Both the position numbers and the translations under genes were made by a program. Shown here in pieces: positions 8,956-16,752 of a stretch of 64,000 bases of DNA (position 1 is the first letter of the stretch; the number at the start of each line of letters is the position of its first letter). Under the pieces are notes generated by a model. The model saw nothing but the letters and a program-made list of their open reading frames with translations. It was not told where the DNA came from and searched no databases. Source of the stretch: Arthrobacter sp. SDTb3-6 (GTDB lineage Bacteria > Actinomycetota > Actinomycetes > Actinomycetales > Micrococcaceae); the NCBI RefSeq assembly GCF_013376095.1, contig NZ_JAAMFN010000012.1, forward strand, positions 1 through 64,000, in the 5' to 3' direction.

Positions 8956-9840
8956 ATGCAACGGATCGTGCCCAACGTATGGTGCCAGGGCAACGCGGCG
9001 GAAGCCGGCGCGTTCTACTCCGCGGTGCTGCCGGAAACGTCGTCGGCGGTCACCATGAGCTACCCGATGGACGACCTGCCCGACTTCCAACGCGGCTATG
9101 CCGGCCGGCCCCTCATTGTGGATGTGACAGTGGGCAGCTACCAGATCCGCCTCATCAACGCCGGAAACGAATTCCGCCCAACACCTGCGCTGTCCTTCAT
9201 CCTGAACGTGGATCCACGGCTCGTCGACGGCGGCGGGGACCAGGCACGCACCCGCATCCACAGCATCTAGGACGCCTTGGCCGACGGCGGCGAGGTGCGC
9301 ATGCCCCTGGGCGCGTACCCGTTCAGCAAACTGTACGGCTGGGTCGAGGACCGATTCGGGGTCAACTGGCAGCTCATGCTGGCCGACCCGGGGGCAGAGC
9401 GGCGGCCGATGCTCATGCCACAGTTCCTTTTTACCGGCCCCGCCGCCCAGGCCCGGCAGGCGATCGACCTCTATACCGGCCTTCTCCCGGATTCGGGCAC
9501 CGGCATGCTTGTGCCCCAACCGGCAGATCCGGACGCCGTCATGTTTGCCGAGTTCCGACTGGCCGGCCAATGGTTCTCCGCCATGGATGGCGGCACGGCC
9601 CACGACTTCACGTTCACCCCGGGGCTTTCACTGGAGGTCAACTGCGCAGGACAGGAGGAGATCGACGCCTTGTGGGAGGTGCTCTCCGCCGTGCCCGAGG
9701 CCGAGCAATGCGGCTGGTCGGTGGACCGGTTTGGCGTGAGCTGGCAGATCGTGCCGGACAACATGGGCGAGCTGATGCAAAAACCCGGCGCCTACCAGCG
9801 GATGCTGGACATGAAGAAAATCATCATCGCCGAACTGTGA
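8956..9840 (+). pseudogene. PhnB/VOC-family tandem-domain protein broken by an in-frame amber codon
   Basis: Two reading segments, 8956-9270 and 9271-9840, are in the same frame and together form one two-domain PhnB-like protein of the VOC fold (3-demethylubiquinone methyltransferase-like domain). The only lesion is TAG at 9268-9270. Here the family usually has a tryptophan (TGG) before DALADGGEVRMPLGAYPFS, so a single G-to-A change would explain it. The second half has the expected KLYGWVEDRFGVNWQLM and later CGWSVDRFGVSWQIVPD. A GAGGAGG site precedes ATG 8956. It may be a recent pseudogene, a sequencing error or, less likely, a suppressed stop. The role of the intact family is unclear. Confidence 0.8.
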
Positions 9841-9866
9841 GCGTCCGCGGCCACTGGGCCGGCCGC

Positions 9867-9891
9867 AACACCGGGGTGCCCGGTGTTTTTT
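9867..9891 (+). terminator. Rho-independent terminator after the PhnB-like gene
   Basis: A perfect 9-bp stem (AACACCGGG, loop GTG, CCCGGTGTT) is followed by a T-run on the + strand. It lies between the PhnB-like gene and the converging end of the IclR gene. Confidence 0.85.
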
Positions 9892-9909
9892 CGCTGCCCC
9901 GGGGCGGCG

Positions 9910-10752
9910 TCAGCCGCTGGGCCGCAGCCGCCGCGAGATTTCCGCCGCGCAGCGCTTGACGTCCGGCAGCCACTGGTCGGCCAGGTCCTCCAGCTGCACG
10001 GTCCGCTCCGGCACAACGCCTTCCGCGGCATTGCGCGCGGCCGCGGCAGGGGACAACGCCGGCCGGTTGGCCACGGTGAGCGTCACGCTGGCCACGGCAT
10101 AGCCGCTGCGGTCCACCACGGCCACGGCCAGGCTGGAGAAGCCGTCGGTGACCTCGTCCTGTTCCCAGGAGAATCCGCGCTCGCGGATGCGTTCGAGGAT
10201 CTCGTTGAGCGCCTCCACGGAGTGGACGCCGTTCTCGTAGCGGGTGGGAAACGCCTCCGGTCCCGGGTACAGCGCGGCCAGCTGGGCGGCGGACATGGAC
10301 GCGAGCATGGCCCGGCCACTGGCCGTCAGGTGGGCGGGGAGGCGGACGCCGGCGTCCGTGACCAGCTCACGCTGCCGCTTGGCCCGTTCCTCAATCACGT
10401 AGATGACCTCGCGCCCGTGCATGACGGCCAGGTGCGCGGTGCGCCGGGTGCGGGCCACGAGCTGGGCGATCGGGAACCGGGCGATGCGCTGCAGCGGCGC
10501 CTGGCGCGAGTAGCCGGTGCCGAGCTCGTGGGCGGTCACGCCGAGCGCATACTTGCGCTCCTCCGGCAGGTGCACCACAAAGCCGTCGTCCACGAGGGCC
10601 GCCAGCAGGTGGTAGGTCGTGGAGCGGGGCAGTTCCACATCGCGCGCAATGGCCGCAGCGCCCACAGGGCCGCCCTGGGAGGCAACGTAACGCAGCACGG
10701 AGAGGACGTTCTTGGCGGCAGGCACCTGCGCCGCGGGCTGTGGGGCGTTCAT
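9910..10752 (-). CDS. IclR family transcriptional regulator (HutR-like)
   Basis: This 280-residue IclR regulator has an N-terminal winged helix-turn-helix (residues about 10-65, with VGAAAIARDVELPRSTTYHLL) and a C-terminal effector domain with the family's LTASGRAMLA. The start ATG 10752 lies 6 nt after TACCAT, and the perfect palindrome 10769-10786 lies just upstream of that box, so autorepression is likely. The same palindrome lies before the acyl-CoA dehydrogenase/permease pair, and a variant lies before hutU. From memory, hut control by an IclR protein (HutR) is known in corynebacteria, which fits. The effector is unknown; a histidine catabolite such as urocanate is a reasonable guess. 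Confidence 0.88.
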   Translation of the reverse strand: MNAPQPAAQVPAAKNVLSVLRYVASQGGPVGAAAIARDVELPRSTTYHLLAALVDDGFVVHLPEERKYALGVTAHELGTGYSRQAPLQRIARFPIAQLVARTRRTAHLAVMHGREVIYVIEERAKRQRELVTDAGVRLPAHLTASGRAMLASMSAAQLAALYPGPEAFPTRYENGVHSVEALNEILERIRERGFSWEQDEVTDGFSSLAVAVVDRSGYAVASVTLTVANRPALSPAAAARNAAEGVVPERTVQLEDLADQWLPDVKRCAAEISRRLRPSG

Positions 10753-10768
10753 CCCACCATGGTAGCGC

Positions 10769-10786
10769 CGTCTGTGATCACAGACG
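10769..10786. promoter_or_regulatory. Perfect 18-bp IclR palindrome
   Basis: CGTCTGTGATCACAGACG is an 18-bp perfect palindrome between the divergent IclR regulator (start 10752) and CoA-transferase (start 10893). It lies 5 nt upstream of the regulator's putative -10 box TACCAT (10764-10759 on the minus strand), a position suited to blocking its own promoter. Confidence 0.75.
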
Positions 10787-10892
10787 CATTGACCGGCACC
10801 ACCGTGTTCCGGGCCGCCTTTCGATGGTCGGATGGGGAGGACAGACTTCCGGCCCGCGCGCCGAACCACCGTTGCAAAGGACAGTGCCAGCC

Positions 10893-12071
10893 ATGACCGC
10901 CACAGAGAACCGCTCCCCCGCCGCCGGGCCCGGGCACCCAGGCTCCCTTGAGGGCCTGCGCGTCCTGGACCTCTCCCGGGTGCTGGCCGGCCCGTTCTGC
11001 GCCATGATCCTGGCCGACCTCGGCGCGGAGGTGATCAAGGTGGAAAGCCCCGACGGCGACGACTCCCGCCATTTCGGCCCCTGGTACAACGGCGAATCCG
11101 CCTACTACCGCCTGTTCAACCGCAGCAAGTACGGGGTCACCATGGACCTTAAGGACGACGGAGGGCGCGGCCGACTGCTGGAGCTGGCACGGCGCTCCGA
11201 CGTCCTCATCGAGAACTTCCGCCCGGGCGTCATGGACCGGCTCGGGCTGTCCGCCGAACACCTCATGGCGGAAAACCCGCGGCTGGTGATCGTCAGCATC
11301 ACCGGTTTCGGCCAGGACGGGCCGCTGCAAAAGGCACCCGCCTACGACCTGATCGCCCAGGCCATGAGCGGACTCATGTCCATCACGGGCCTTCGGGGCG
11401 GGGATCCCACCCGTGTGGGCATCAGCATTGGCGACGTCATCCCGGGCCTTTACGGTGCCATCGCGGCACTGGCCGCCATCAACGAACGTCACCACACCGG
11501 CCGCGGCCAGCACATCGACGTGGCCATGCTGGACAGCCTCGTCTCGGTCCTGGAATCCGTGGGCATGCGCGCACTCCACGGCGGGAGGCCGGTGGCGTGC
11601 GGCAACGACCACGCCATGTCCACGCCGTTCAGCACCTATGCGACCGGGCGCGGTTCCATTGCCATTGCCATCGCGGGCGACCGGCTGTTCCCGCGCCTGA
11701 CGGCGGCCCTGGACCGCCCGGAGTGGCTGGCGGACGAACGGTTCAGCGAGCAGACCCGCCGCAACGGATTCCCCGGTGAGTTCCGGGCCGCCCTCGAAGG
11801 TGCGCTGCAGTCATACACCGCCGAGGAGGCCATCGAGCTGCTCTCCGCCCACCACGTTCCGGTCTCGAAGGTGCACACGGTCAACGAAGCCCTCGAAAGT
11901 GAGCACGCGGCCCACCGCGGCGCCGTCGCCACGGAGTCCGACGGCTTCCGGACACTGGCGTCCCCCCTGCGCCTGAAGGGTTCCGTGGCGCCTTCGCCCG
12001 CACCCACCCTGGGCCAGCACAACGGCATGGTTGACCGATGGCTTTCCGGACCCGTGCGCACGGGCCGCTAA
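10893..12071 (+). CDS. CaiB/BaiF (class III) CoA-transferase
   Basis: This 392-residue class III CoA-transferase moves CoA between a donor acyl-CoA and a carboxylic acid. Typical marks are GLRVLDLSRVLAGPF at the N-terminus, ADLGAEVIKVESP, ENFRPGVMDRLGL, and the catalytic aspartate in PAYDLIAQAMSG (about residue 152). The start is ATG 10893; the extended frame from 10740 reads through the operator. It is divergent from the IclR gene and shares its operator. An activating CoA-transferase plus an acyl-CoA dehydrogenase (5901-7079) is the minimal set for activating and oxidising an organic acid, here perhaps a product of the compound brought in by the NCS1 permease. Donor and acceptor are unknown. 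Confidence 0.9.
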   Translation: MTATENRSPAAGPGHPGSLEGLRVLDLSRVLAGPFCAMILADLGAEVIKVESPDGDDSRHFGPWYNGESAYYRLFNRSKYGVTMDLKDDGGRGRLLELARRSDVLIENFRPGVMDRLGLSAEHLMAENPRLVIVSITGFGQDGPLQKAPAYDLIAQAMSGLMSITGLRGGDPTRVGISIGDVIPGLYGAIAALAAINERHHTGRGQHIDVAMLDSLVSVLESVGMRALHGGRPVACGNDHAMSTPFSTYATGRGSIAIAIAGDRLFPRLTAALDRPEWLADERFSEQTRRNGFPGEFRAALEGALQSYTAEEAIELLSAHHVPVSKVHTVNEALESEHAAHRGAVATESDGFRTLASPLRLKGSVAPSPAPTLGQHNGMVDRWLSGPVRTGR

Positions 12072-12106
12072 GGCACCGGGTCTCGACGCGCCCGGCCAGC
12101 GGGGAC

Positions 12107-13144
12107 TCAACCGCCGAGCTTGGCCGCCGCCAGGTATGACCCGAGTGAATCGTCGGTGAGGGCCTTCGCAATGGCCGAGATGGCGGCGTCGTCCTTCAGG
12201 ACGATTGACTGGCCGTCCGGGCTGGTCCCGGTGCCCAGCGTGGGGAGGGTGAAGGACACCACGTCCGGGCCGCGCACCGCGTACAGGCCCAGGGCCAGCG
12301 CGCCCACGGTGGCCGAATCCAGACCCTTGTCCACGCTGAGGTACGGGGAGGCCTGGTCCACCAGGCGCGTGGCCTTGACCGGGTTGGCCAGGGTTGCCGG
12401 GGCCAGGATGGTGTTCATGACGGCCTTGAGGAAGATCTGCTGGTCCTTGACGCGCTGGTAGTCGCCGTCGGCAAAGGCATGGCGCTCCCGCACGAACGCA
12501 AGTGCCTGGTCCCCGTTGAGCTTTTGCGGTCCCGCCTTGAACGTCATGCCCGTCGTGTAGGCCTTGAAGCCGACGGGCACGTTGACCTCCACCCCGCCCA
12601 AGGCATCGGTGATCGCCTTGAAGCCCTGAAAGTCCACGATCGCCACATGGTCGATCCGGTTCCTGAACAGCCCCTCGAGCGTCTGCACCACCAGCGGCAC
12701 TCCCCCGTAGGACATGGCCGCGTTGATCTTGGCCTGCCCGTGCCCGGGAATGTCCACCCATGTGTCCCGCAGGATCGACATCAGGTAGACGTGCTTGCGG
12801 TCCGCCGGGATGTGCACCCACATCATGGTGTCCGAGCGCTGGTCCGAAGGCTGGCCCTCCTCGGACTGTTGAAGCGGGGCGGCGCGGGTGTCGCTGCCCA
12901 AGATCAGGATGTTCATGGCGTTCGACGCCGGGCCCTCCGTGGGCTTGACCGGCCGGGACGTCCCGCTGGGGAACGCCTGCGCGATCTTTTGCGTCTTGGT
13001 GTCATAGCTGTGGGCCAGGTTGAACACGAACAGGCCGGCAACCACCGCGGCCGCCACCAGGAGGGCCAGGAGGAACAGCAGCACGTTGCGTCCGGTTTTG
13101 CGTCGGTGCCGGGCAGGGACCGGCGCAGCCATGTGTTCGCTCAT
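12107..13144 (-). CDS. LytR-CpsA-Psr (LCP) family cell-wall glycopolymer ligase
   Basis: This 345-residue membrane-anchored LCP protein has a short cytosolic basic N-terminus (ARHRRKTGR), one transmembrane helix (about residues 20-43) and an extracellular catalytic domain. The domain shows NILILGSDTRA, RSDTMMWVHI, YLMSILRDTWVDIPGHGQAKINAAMSY split by normal family spacing, and FVRERHAFADGDYQRVKDQQ, matching the arginines and aspartates that bind polyprenyl-pyrophosphate in LCP proteins. These enzymes transfer glycopolymers from lipid carriers to peptidoglycan. The start at ATG 13144 was chosen by the domain boundary; the frame continues upstream without a ribosome site. It converges with the CoA-transferase. 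Confidence 0.9.
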   Translation of the reverse strand: MSEHMAAPVPARHRRKTGRNVLLFLLALLVAAAVVAGLFVFNLAHSYDTKTQKIAQAFPSGTSRPVKPTEGPASNAMNILILGSDTRAAPLQQSEEGQPSDQRSDTMMWVHIPADRKHVYLMSILRDTWVDIPGHGQAKINAAMSYGGVPLVVQTLEGLFRNRIDHVAIVDFQGFKAITDALGGVEVNVPVGFKAYTTGMTFKAGPQKLNGDQALAFVRERHAFADGDYQRVKDQQIFLKAVMNTILAPATLANPVKATRLVDQASPYLSVDKGLDSATVGALALGLYAVRGPDVVSFTLPTLGTGTSPDGQSIVLKDDAAISAIAKALTDDSLGSYLAAAKLGG

Positions 13145-13248
13145 GGCAGCATCATCCCACCGCAAGGTGGCGAACGTGCCGTCAATGTGGATGGATGCCG
13201 CCCCGTTGTTGCCCGCCCGTGACATTTCCGGCGCGAATGCGGCCGGCG

Positions 13249-13761
13249 CTACCCGCCCGACCGGGCCACGGCCGGCAACCTCAGCAGTGTCACGTAGCAT
13301 GCCGTCGCCAGGGCCCACAACGTCGCCATGATGAGGGAGCTGACATCCTCCCCGTAGTTGAGGAAGCTGCCGCCATTGAATCCGGCGCCGAGGACCAGGA
13401 CGCCGGCCACAATGGTGAGTGCCAGATGGCTGCGCCGCCCAGCTCGGGCCGCCTGGACGACCAGGCCGATGGCGGTCAGCACCAGGACCACCCCCAGCCC
13501 GGCGTGCAGGGCGAGCCACACTCCGCCATGGGCCAGGGCCCAGGCGACGCCTGCCGTCACGCCGCCAAAGTATTCGACGGCGTTGGCACCGGGATGCACC
13601 TTGGGGACATGCACGAAGAGGTTCACCACCATCCCCAGCAGGTACTGCGCCAGCAGCAGCATGACCGCAAGGAAGGCACCCCGGCGCAACCCGCGCCCCC
13701 GCCGCGCCGCCGCGTCCTCGACCCTGCCCATGGTTTCATTATCCGCGCCTTTTACGGGCAC
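13249..13761 (-). CDS. Small four-helix membrane protein
   Basis: This 170-residue protein has four hydrophobic helices: AFLAVMLLLAQYLLGMVVNLF, WLALHAGLGVVLVLTAIGLVV, LALTIVAGVLVLGAGF and LIMATLWALATACYV. The motif GGSFLNYGEDVSS lies between the last two. A GTG start at 13761 has GGAG 8 nt upstream; an ATG ten codons inside lacks a site. I do not recognise the family. It lies divergent from the DUF3515 lipoprotein and 104 bp upstream of the LCP gene on the same strand, but nothing shows a shared role. Confidence 0.7.
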   Translation of the reverse strand: MPVKGADNETMGRVEDAAARRGRGLRRGAFLAVMLLLAQYLLGMVVNLFVHVPKVHPGANAVEYFGGVTAGVAWALAHGGVWLALHAGLGVVLVLTAIGLVVQAARAGRRSHLALTIVAGVLVLGAGFNGGSFLNYGEDVSSLIMATLWALATACYVTLLRLPAVARSGG

Positions 13762-13810
13762 CGTACAGTCTCCGGCGGGGGTTCCCAGTTTCCCGGGCTA
13801 GGCTTGATCC

Positions 13811-14308
13811 ATGCGTTTGAAATCCCCGTCCTGGCGGTCCGCTGTGCCCTGTGCAGCCGCCGCCCTCCTGGTCCTGACCGGTTGTGCGCCGTCCGTGGGC
13901 GTGGCTGCCGCCACGGATTCCAACAACCCTGCCTGTGCCCCCATGATGGTTTCCCTGCCGGACACCCTGGCAGGCGCCCAGCGCCGCACCACCACCAGCC
14001 AGGCCACCGCCGCCTGGGGCAACCCGTCGCTGGTCATCTTGCGGTGTGGCGTCGAAGTTCCCGGGCCCACCACCGCCAGGTGCGTCGGGGTCAACGGCGT
14101 CGACTGGATCATCAAGGAAGGTGACCCGGACTGGACCATGACGACCTACGGGCGCAACCCCGCCGCCGAGGTGACCATCGACCCGAACAAGATCGCTTCC
14201 AGCTCCGTGCTGGCCGAACTCTCCAACGCAGCCGACAAGCTGCCGAAGGTGCGCGCGTGCGTGGGCCCGGCCGATGTGGAGAACCTCCCCAGCGCGAAGG
14301 CGGGCTAG
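13811..14308 (+). CDS. DUF3515 family lipoprotein
   Basis: This 165-residue lipoprotein has a signal peptide ending in the lipobox LTGC (Cys25) and a small exported domain with four further cysteines, including ILRCGVEVPGP and VRACVGPADV. It matches the actinobacterial DUF3515 family, which is commonly encoded next to ddl and thiL, as here near ddl; the function is unknown. The start lies exactly 6 nt after TAGGCT (13799-13804) with no ribosome site, so the mRNA is probably leaderless. Its stop overlaps that of the converging methyltransferase: the palindrome CTAG gives TAG on both strands. Confidence 0.8.
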   Translation: MRLKSPSWRSAVPCAAAALLVLTGCAPSVGVAAATDSNNPACAPMMVSLPDTLAGAQRRTTTSQATAAWGNPSLVILRCGVEVPGPTTARCVGVNGVDWIIKEGDPDWTMTTYGRNPAAEVTIDPNKIASSSVLAELSNAADKLPKVRACVGPADVENLPSAKAG

Positions 14309-15468
14309 AAGGCCTGCGTCCGGGCCGCGCCAAGTTTCCACAATGAGGTGGTCTCGCGTGAGCGGGCGTCGAAGAAGGGATCGTTGCGGTCCATGGAGCG
14401 CGGGTGTTTCGCCGGCGTGTCCAGCCTGTCCCTGATGACGAGCCCGGCCGCCTCGATCCAGTCCAGGAGCTCGTCGCGGGAGCGCAGGCCCAGGAGTTCG
14501 GCGAGGTCGGAGATGACCAGCCAGCCCTCGCCCCCGGGTTCCAGGTGGTCCGCCAGGCCGTTCAGGAAGGCCTTGAGCATGCGGCTCTTGGGATCATAGA
14601 CGGCGTTGTCCAACAAAGTGTGGGGCGTCCCCGGCAGCCACGGCGGATTGCAGACAATCAAGGGCGCCCGGCCGGCGGGGAACATGTCGGCCAGCAGCGG
14701 CTCCACCCGGCCCGCCAGCCCCAGCAGTTCCAGGTTTTCCGCAGCGCACGCGATGGCCCGCGGCTCGCTGTCCGTGGCAATGACCCTTGCAACGCCCCGC
14801 CGGGCCAGGATGGCAGCCAGGACGCCGGTGCCCGTGCCAATGTCGAACGCCAGCTCCCGCGACGGCAGCCCGGCCTGCGCCACCAAATCCAGGTATTCGC
14901 TGCGGATGGGGGCAAACGTCCCATAGTGCGGATAAATCACGGCATCCAGGGCTTCGACAAACAACCCGTTCCGGCGCCATTCCCAGGCCCCGATGGCCCC
15001 GAGCACGTCCTGCAACGGCACCACCGCCGGCCCGGTGACGGGGCCGGCGGCGGCCAGCCAGGCCCCGGCAATGTCCGGGGCGCGGCGCAGTGCGACGGCG
15101 GGGCCCGCCTCCAGCGGCACCAGCAGCAGGCCGAGCACCCGGGCCCGCTGGGAGCGGGACTGGCGGTAGCGGTAGAACGCTTCGGCCACGGTTTCGCCGC
15201 GGTGCTTGTGCTTCCTGGTGCCGTCCGGCAGCCGGCGGGCCAGGGCGGAGAGCAGCTGGCGGGCGTTGTGGTAGTCGCCGGTCCACAGCATGGCCGTGCC
15301 CTGGGCAGCGAGGCGGTAGGCGTCGTCGGCGGTCAGGGCGTCATCAACGGCCACTACGGTCCTTGGCGCCTTGGCACCGTTGGCCGAGTGCCACAGCGCG
15401 GTGTGCTCCGCGCCGTCCCGCGTCCACGTGACCGTGGCGTGGGCGGCGGCTGTCGGTTCGGTGCTCAT
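14305..15468 (-). CDS. Class I SAM-dependent methyltransferase (NPPW motif)
   Basis: This 387-residue methyltransferase has an N-terminal domain of about 170 residues without clear motifs and a Rossmann-type catalytic domain. The SAM loop is ELAFDIGTGTGVLAAILARRG, followed by the acidic residue in VIATDSEPRA and the active-site motif CNPPWLPG. The NPPW/NPPY motif is used by enzymes that methylate a planar nitrogen, such as HemK/PrmC and rRNA or DNA amino-methyltransferases, so a nucleic acid or protein glutamine target is likely. Its exact target is unknown. The arrangement with an N-terminal accessory domain is common in actinobacteria. It lies 132 bp after ddl on the same strand orientation, separated by a repeat-rich spacer. 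Confidence 0.82.
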   Translation of the reverse strand: MSTEPTAAAHATVTWTRDGAEHTALWHSANGAKAPRTVVAVDDALTADDAYRLAAQGTAMLWTGDYHNARQLLSALARRLPDGTRKHKHRGETVAEAFYRYRQSRSQRARVLGLLLVPLEAGPAVALRRAPDIAGAWLAAAGPVTGPAVVPLQDVLGAIGAWEWRRNGLFVEALDAVIYPHYGTFAPIRSEYLDLVAQAGLPSRELAFDIGTGTGVLAAILARRGVARVIATDSEPRAIACAAENLELLGLAGRVEPLLADMFPAGRAPLIVCNPPWLPGTPHTLLDNAVYDPKSRMLKAFLNGLADHLEPGGEGWLVISDLAELLGLRSRDELLDWIEAAGLVIRDRLDTPAKHPRSMDRNDPFFDARSRETTSLWKLGAARTQAF

Positions 15469-15518
15469 GCTGTGGGGCGCTCCTGGGGTTGGCTGGCTGG
15501 GATGGGTCTCGACGCACC

Positions 15519-15578
15519 CGGATTTCGAGACGCCCGATTTCGGCAGGCCCCGATTTCGGCGGGCCCGGACTTCGGCCG
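15519..15578. repeat. Degenerate short tandem repeats between ddl and the methyltransferase
   Basis: Three to four imperfect units of about 15-16 bp built on GCCCGATTTCGGC follow one another, with variants CCCGGATTTCGAG and CCCGGACTTCGGC. The stretch lies in the 132-bp spacer before the methyltransferase start. Units are too short and too similar for a CRISPR array. The likely origin is slippage. Confidence 0.6.
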
Positions 15579-15600
15579 GCTCAGTCTCCGGGCACCGGGC

Positions 15601-16749
15601 TCAGCGCAGGCCGGTCTTCCGGGTCAGGGCCAGCTGCAGCAGTTCGTCGATCAGCTCCGGGTAGGACAGCCCCGAGGCGGCCCACATTTGCGGGTACATG
15701 GAACTCGGGGTAAAGCCGGGCATCGTGTTGATCTCGTTGATGACCAGCCCGCCGTCGGCCGTGTAAAAGAAGTCAACGCGGGAGAGCCCCTCGGCTTCGA
15801 CGGCGTCAAAGGCGCGGGCCGCCTGCTCGCGGACGCGGGCGATGTCCGCCTCCGGCATGTCCGCCGGGCAGCTGAGGTTCACGGCGCCGCCCTGGACGTA
15901 CTTGGCCTCAAAGTCGTAGAACCGGTGGTGCGCGCCGTCCACCATGGCGATCTCGCCCGGCAGGGAAACGCGCGGGGCATCGCTCCCCCGGCCTTCAAGG
16001 ACGGCGATTTCAATTTCGCGGCCCACGATGCCGGCCTCGATGACCAGCTTGAGGTCGTGTTCCCGGGCGGCAAGGATCGCGGCGTCGAGCCCGTCCATGG
16101 AATCCACCTTGGAGATGCCCATGGAGGAGCCGGCCCGGGCCGGCTTGACGAAAACGGGGAAGCCCAGCGCGGCCACGCGCTCGCGCACACGCTCCGGGTT
16201 GACGGTCCAGTCACGGTCCGTCACGGCGACATATGGGCCCACCGTCAGCCCGGCCGCCGCAAACACCACCTTCATGAAGTGCTTGTCCATGCCGATCGCG
16301 GACGCCAGCACGCCGGCGCCCACATACCGGGTGTCGGAAAGTTCCAGCAGCCCCTGGATGGTGCCGTCCTCGCCCCACGGCCCGTGCAGCAGCGGGAACA
16401 CCACGTCCACGGAGCCCAGTTCCTCGGGCACGCTGCACGACTCGGTCACCACCAGCTGGTGGCCGCCGCCCAGGTGGGCCAGCGAAACCGACCTGCCCCC
16501 GGCCGCCACCTCAGGCAGGCTGCCACCGGTCAGCGACCAGCCGGCGACGTCATCCCCGGCCAACACCCACTGGCCGCTTTTTGCAATGCCGATGGGAACG
16601 ACGTCGTACTTGGTCCTGTCAATGGCGCCCAAAACGCCGGCAGCGGTGACGCAGCTGACGGCGTGCTCGCTGGAGCGCCCGCCAAACAGGATCGCCACCC
16701 GGATGCGGGCGGGCGCAGCTGTGGAAGGGGTTGTTGCTGGAGTGCTCAC
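15601..16749 (-). CDS. ddl: D-alanine--D-alanine ligase
   Basis: Ddl joins two D-alanines with ATP to make the D-Ala-D-Ala end of the peptidoglycan precursor. The 382-residue protein shows the ATP-grasp fold: VAILFGGRSSEHAVSC at the N-terminus, LLHGPWGEDGTIQGLLEL, FVKPARAGSSMGISKV in the ATP-binding domain, and the metal-binding end RVDFFYTADGGLVINEINTM-PGFT. The GTG start lies 3 nt after the gpsA stop, so translation is likely coupled. It is the last gene of the murA-plsC-gpsA-ddl operon, which joins wall and phospholipid precursor synthesis. Confidence 0.96.
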   Translation of the reverse strand: MSTPATTPSTAAPARIRVAILFGGRSSEHAVSCVTAAGVLGAIDRTKYDVVPIGIAKSGQWVLAGDDVAGWSLTGGSLPEVAAGGRSVSLAHLGGGHQLVVTESCSVPEELGSVDVVFPLLHGPWGEDGTIQGLLELSDTRYVGAGVLASAIGMDKHFMKVVFAAAGLTVGPYVAVTDRDWTVNPERVRERVAALGFPVFVKPARAGSSMGISKVDSMDGLDAAILAAREHDLKLVIEAGIVGREIEIAVLEGRGSDAPRVSLPGEIAMVDGAHHRFYDFEAKYVQGGAVNLSCPADMPEADIARVREQAARAFDAVEAEGLSRVDFFYTADGGLVINEINTMPGFTPSSMYPQMWAASGLSYPELIDELLQLALTRKTGLR

Positions 16750-16752
16750 GCG

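Noticed and set aside
7300-9603. Long minus-strand frame (767 codons) opposite the NCS1 permease
   Set aside because: It is a shadow of the permease with histidine/glycine-rich composition and no motif.
15519-15578. Short repeats considered as a CRISPR array
   Set aside because: Units are about 15 bp, degenerate and without spacers; no cas genes are present.
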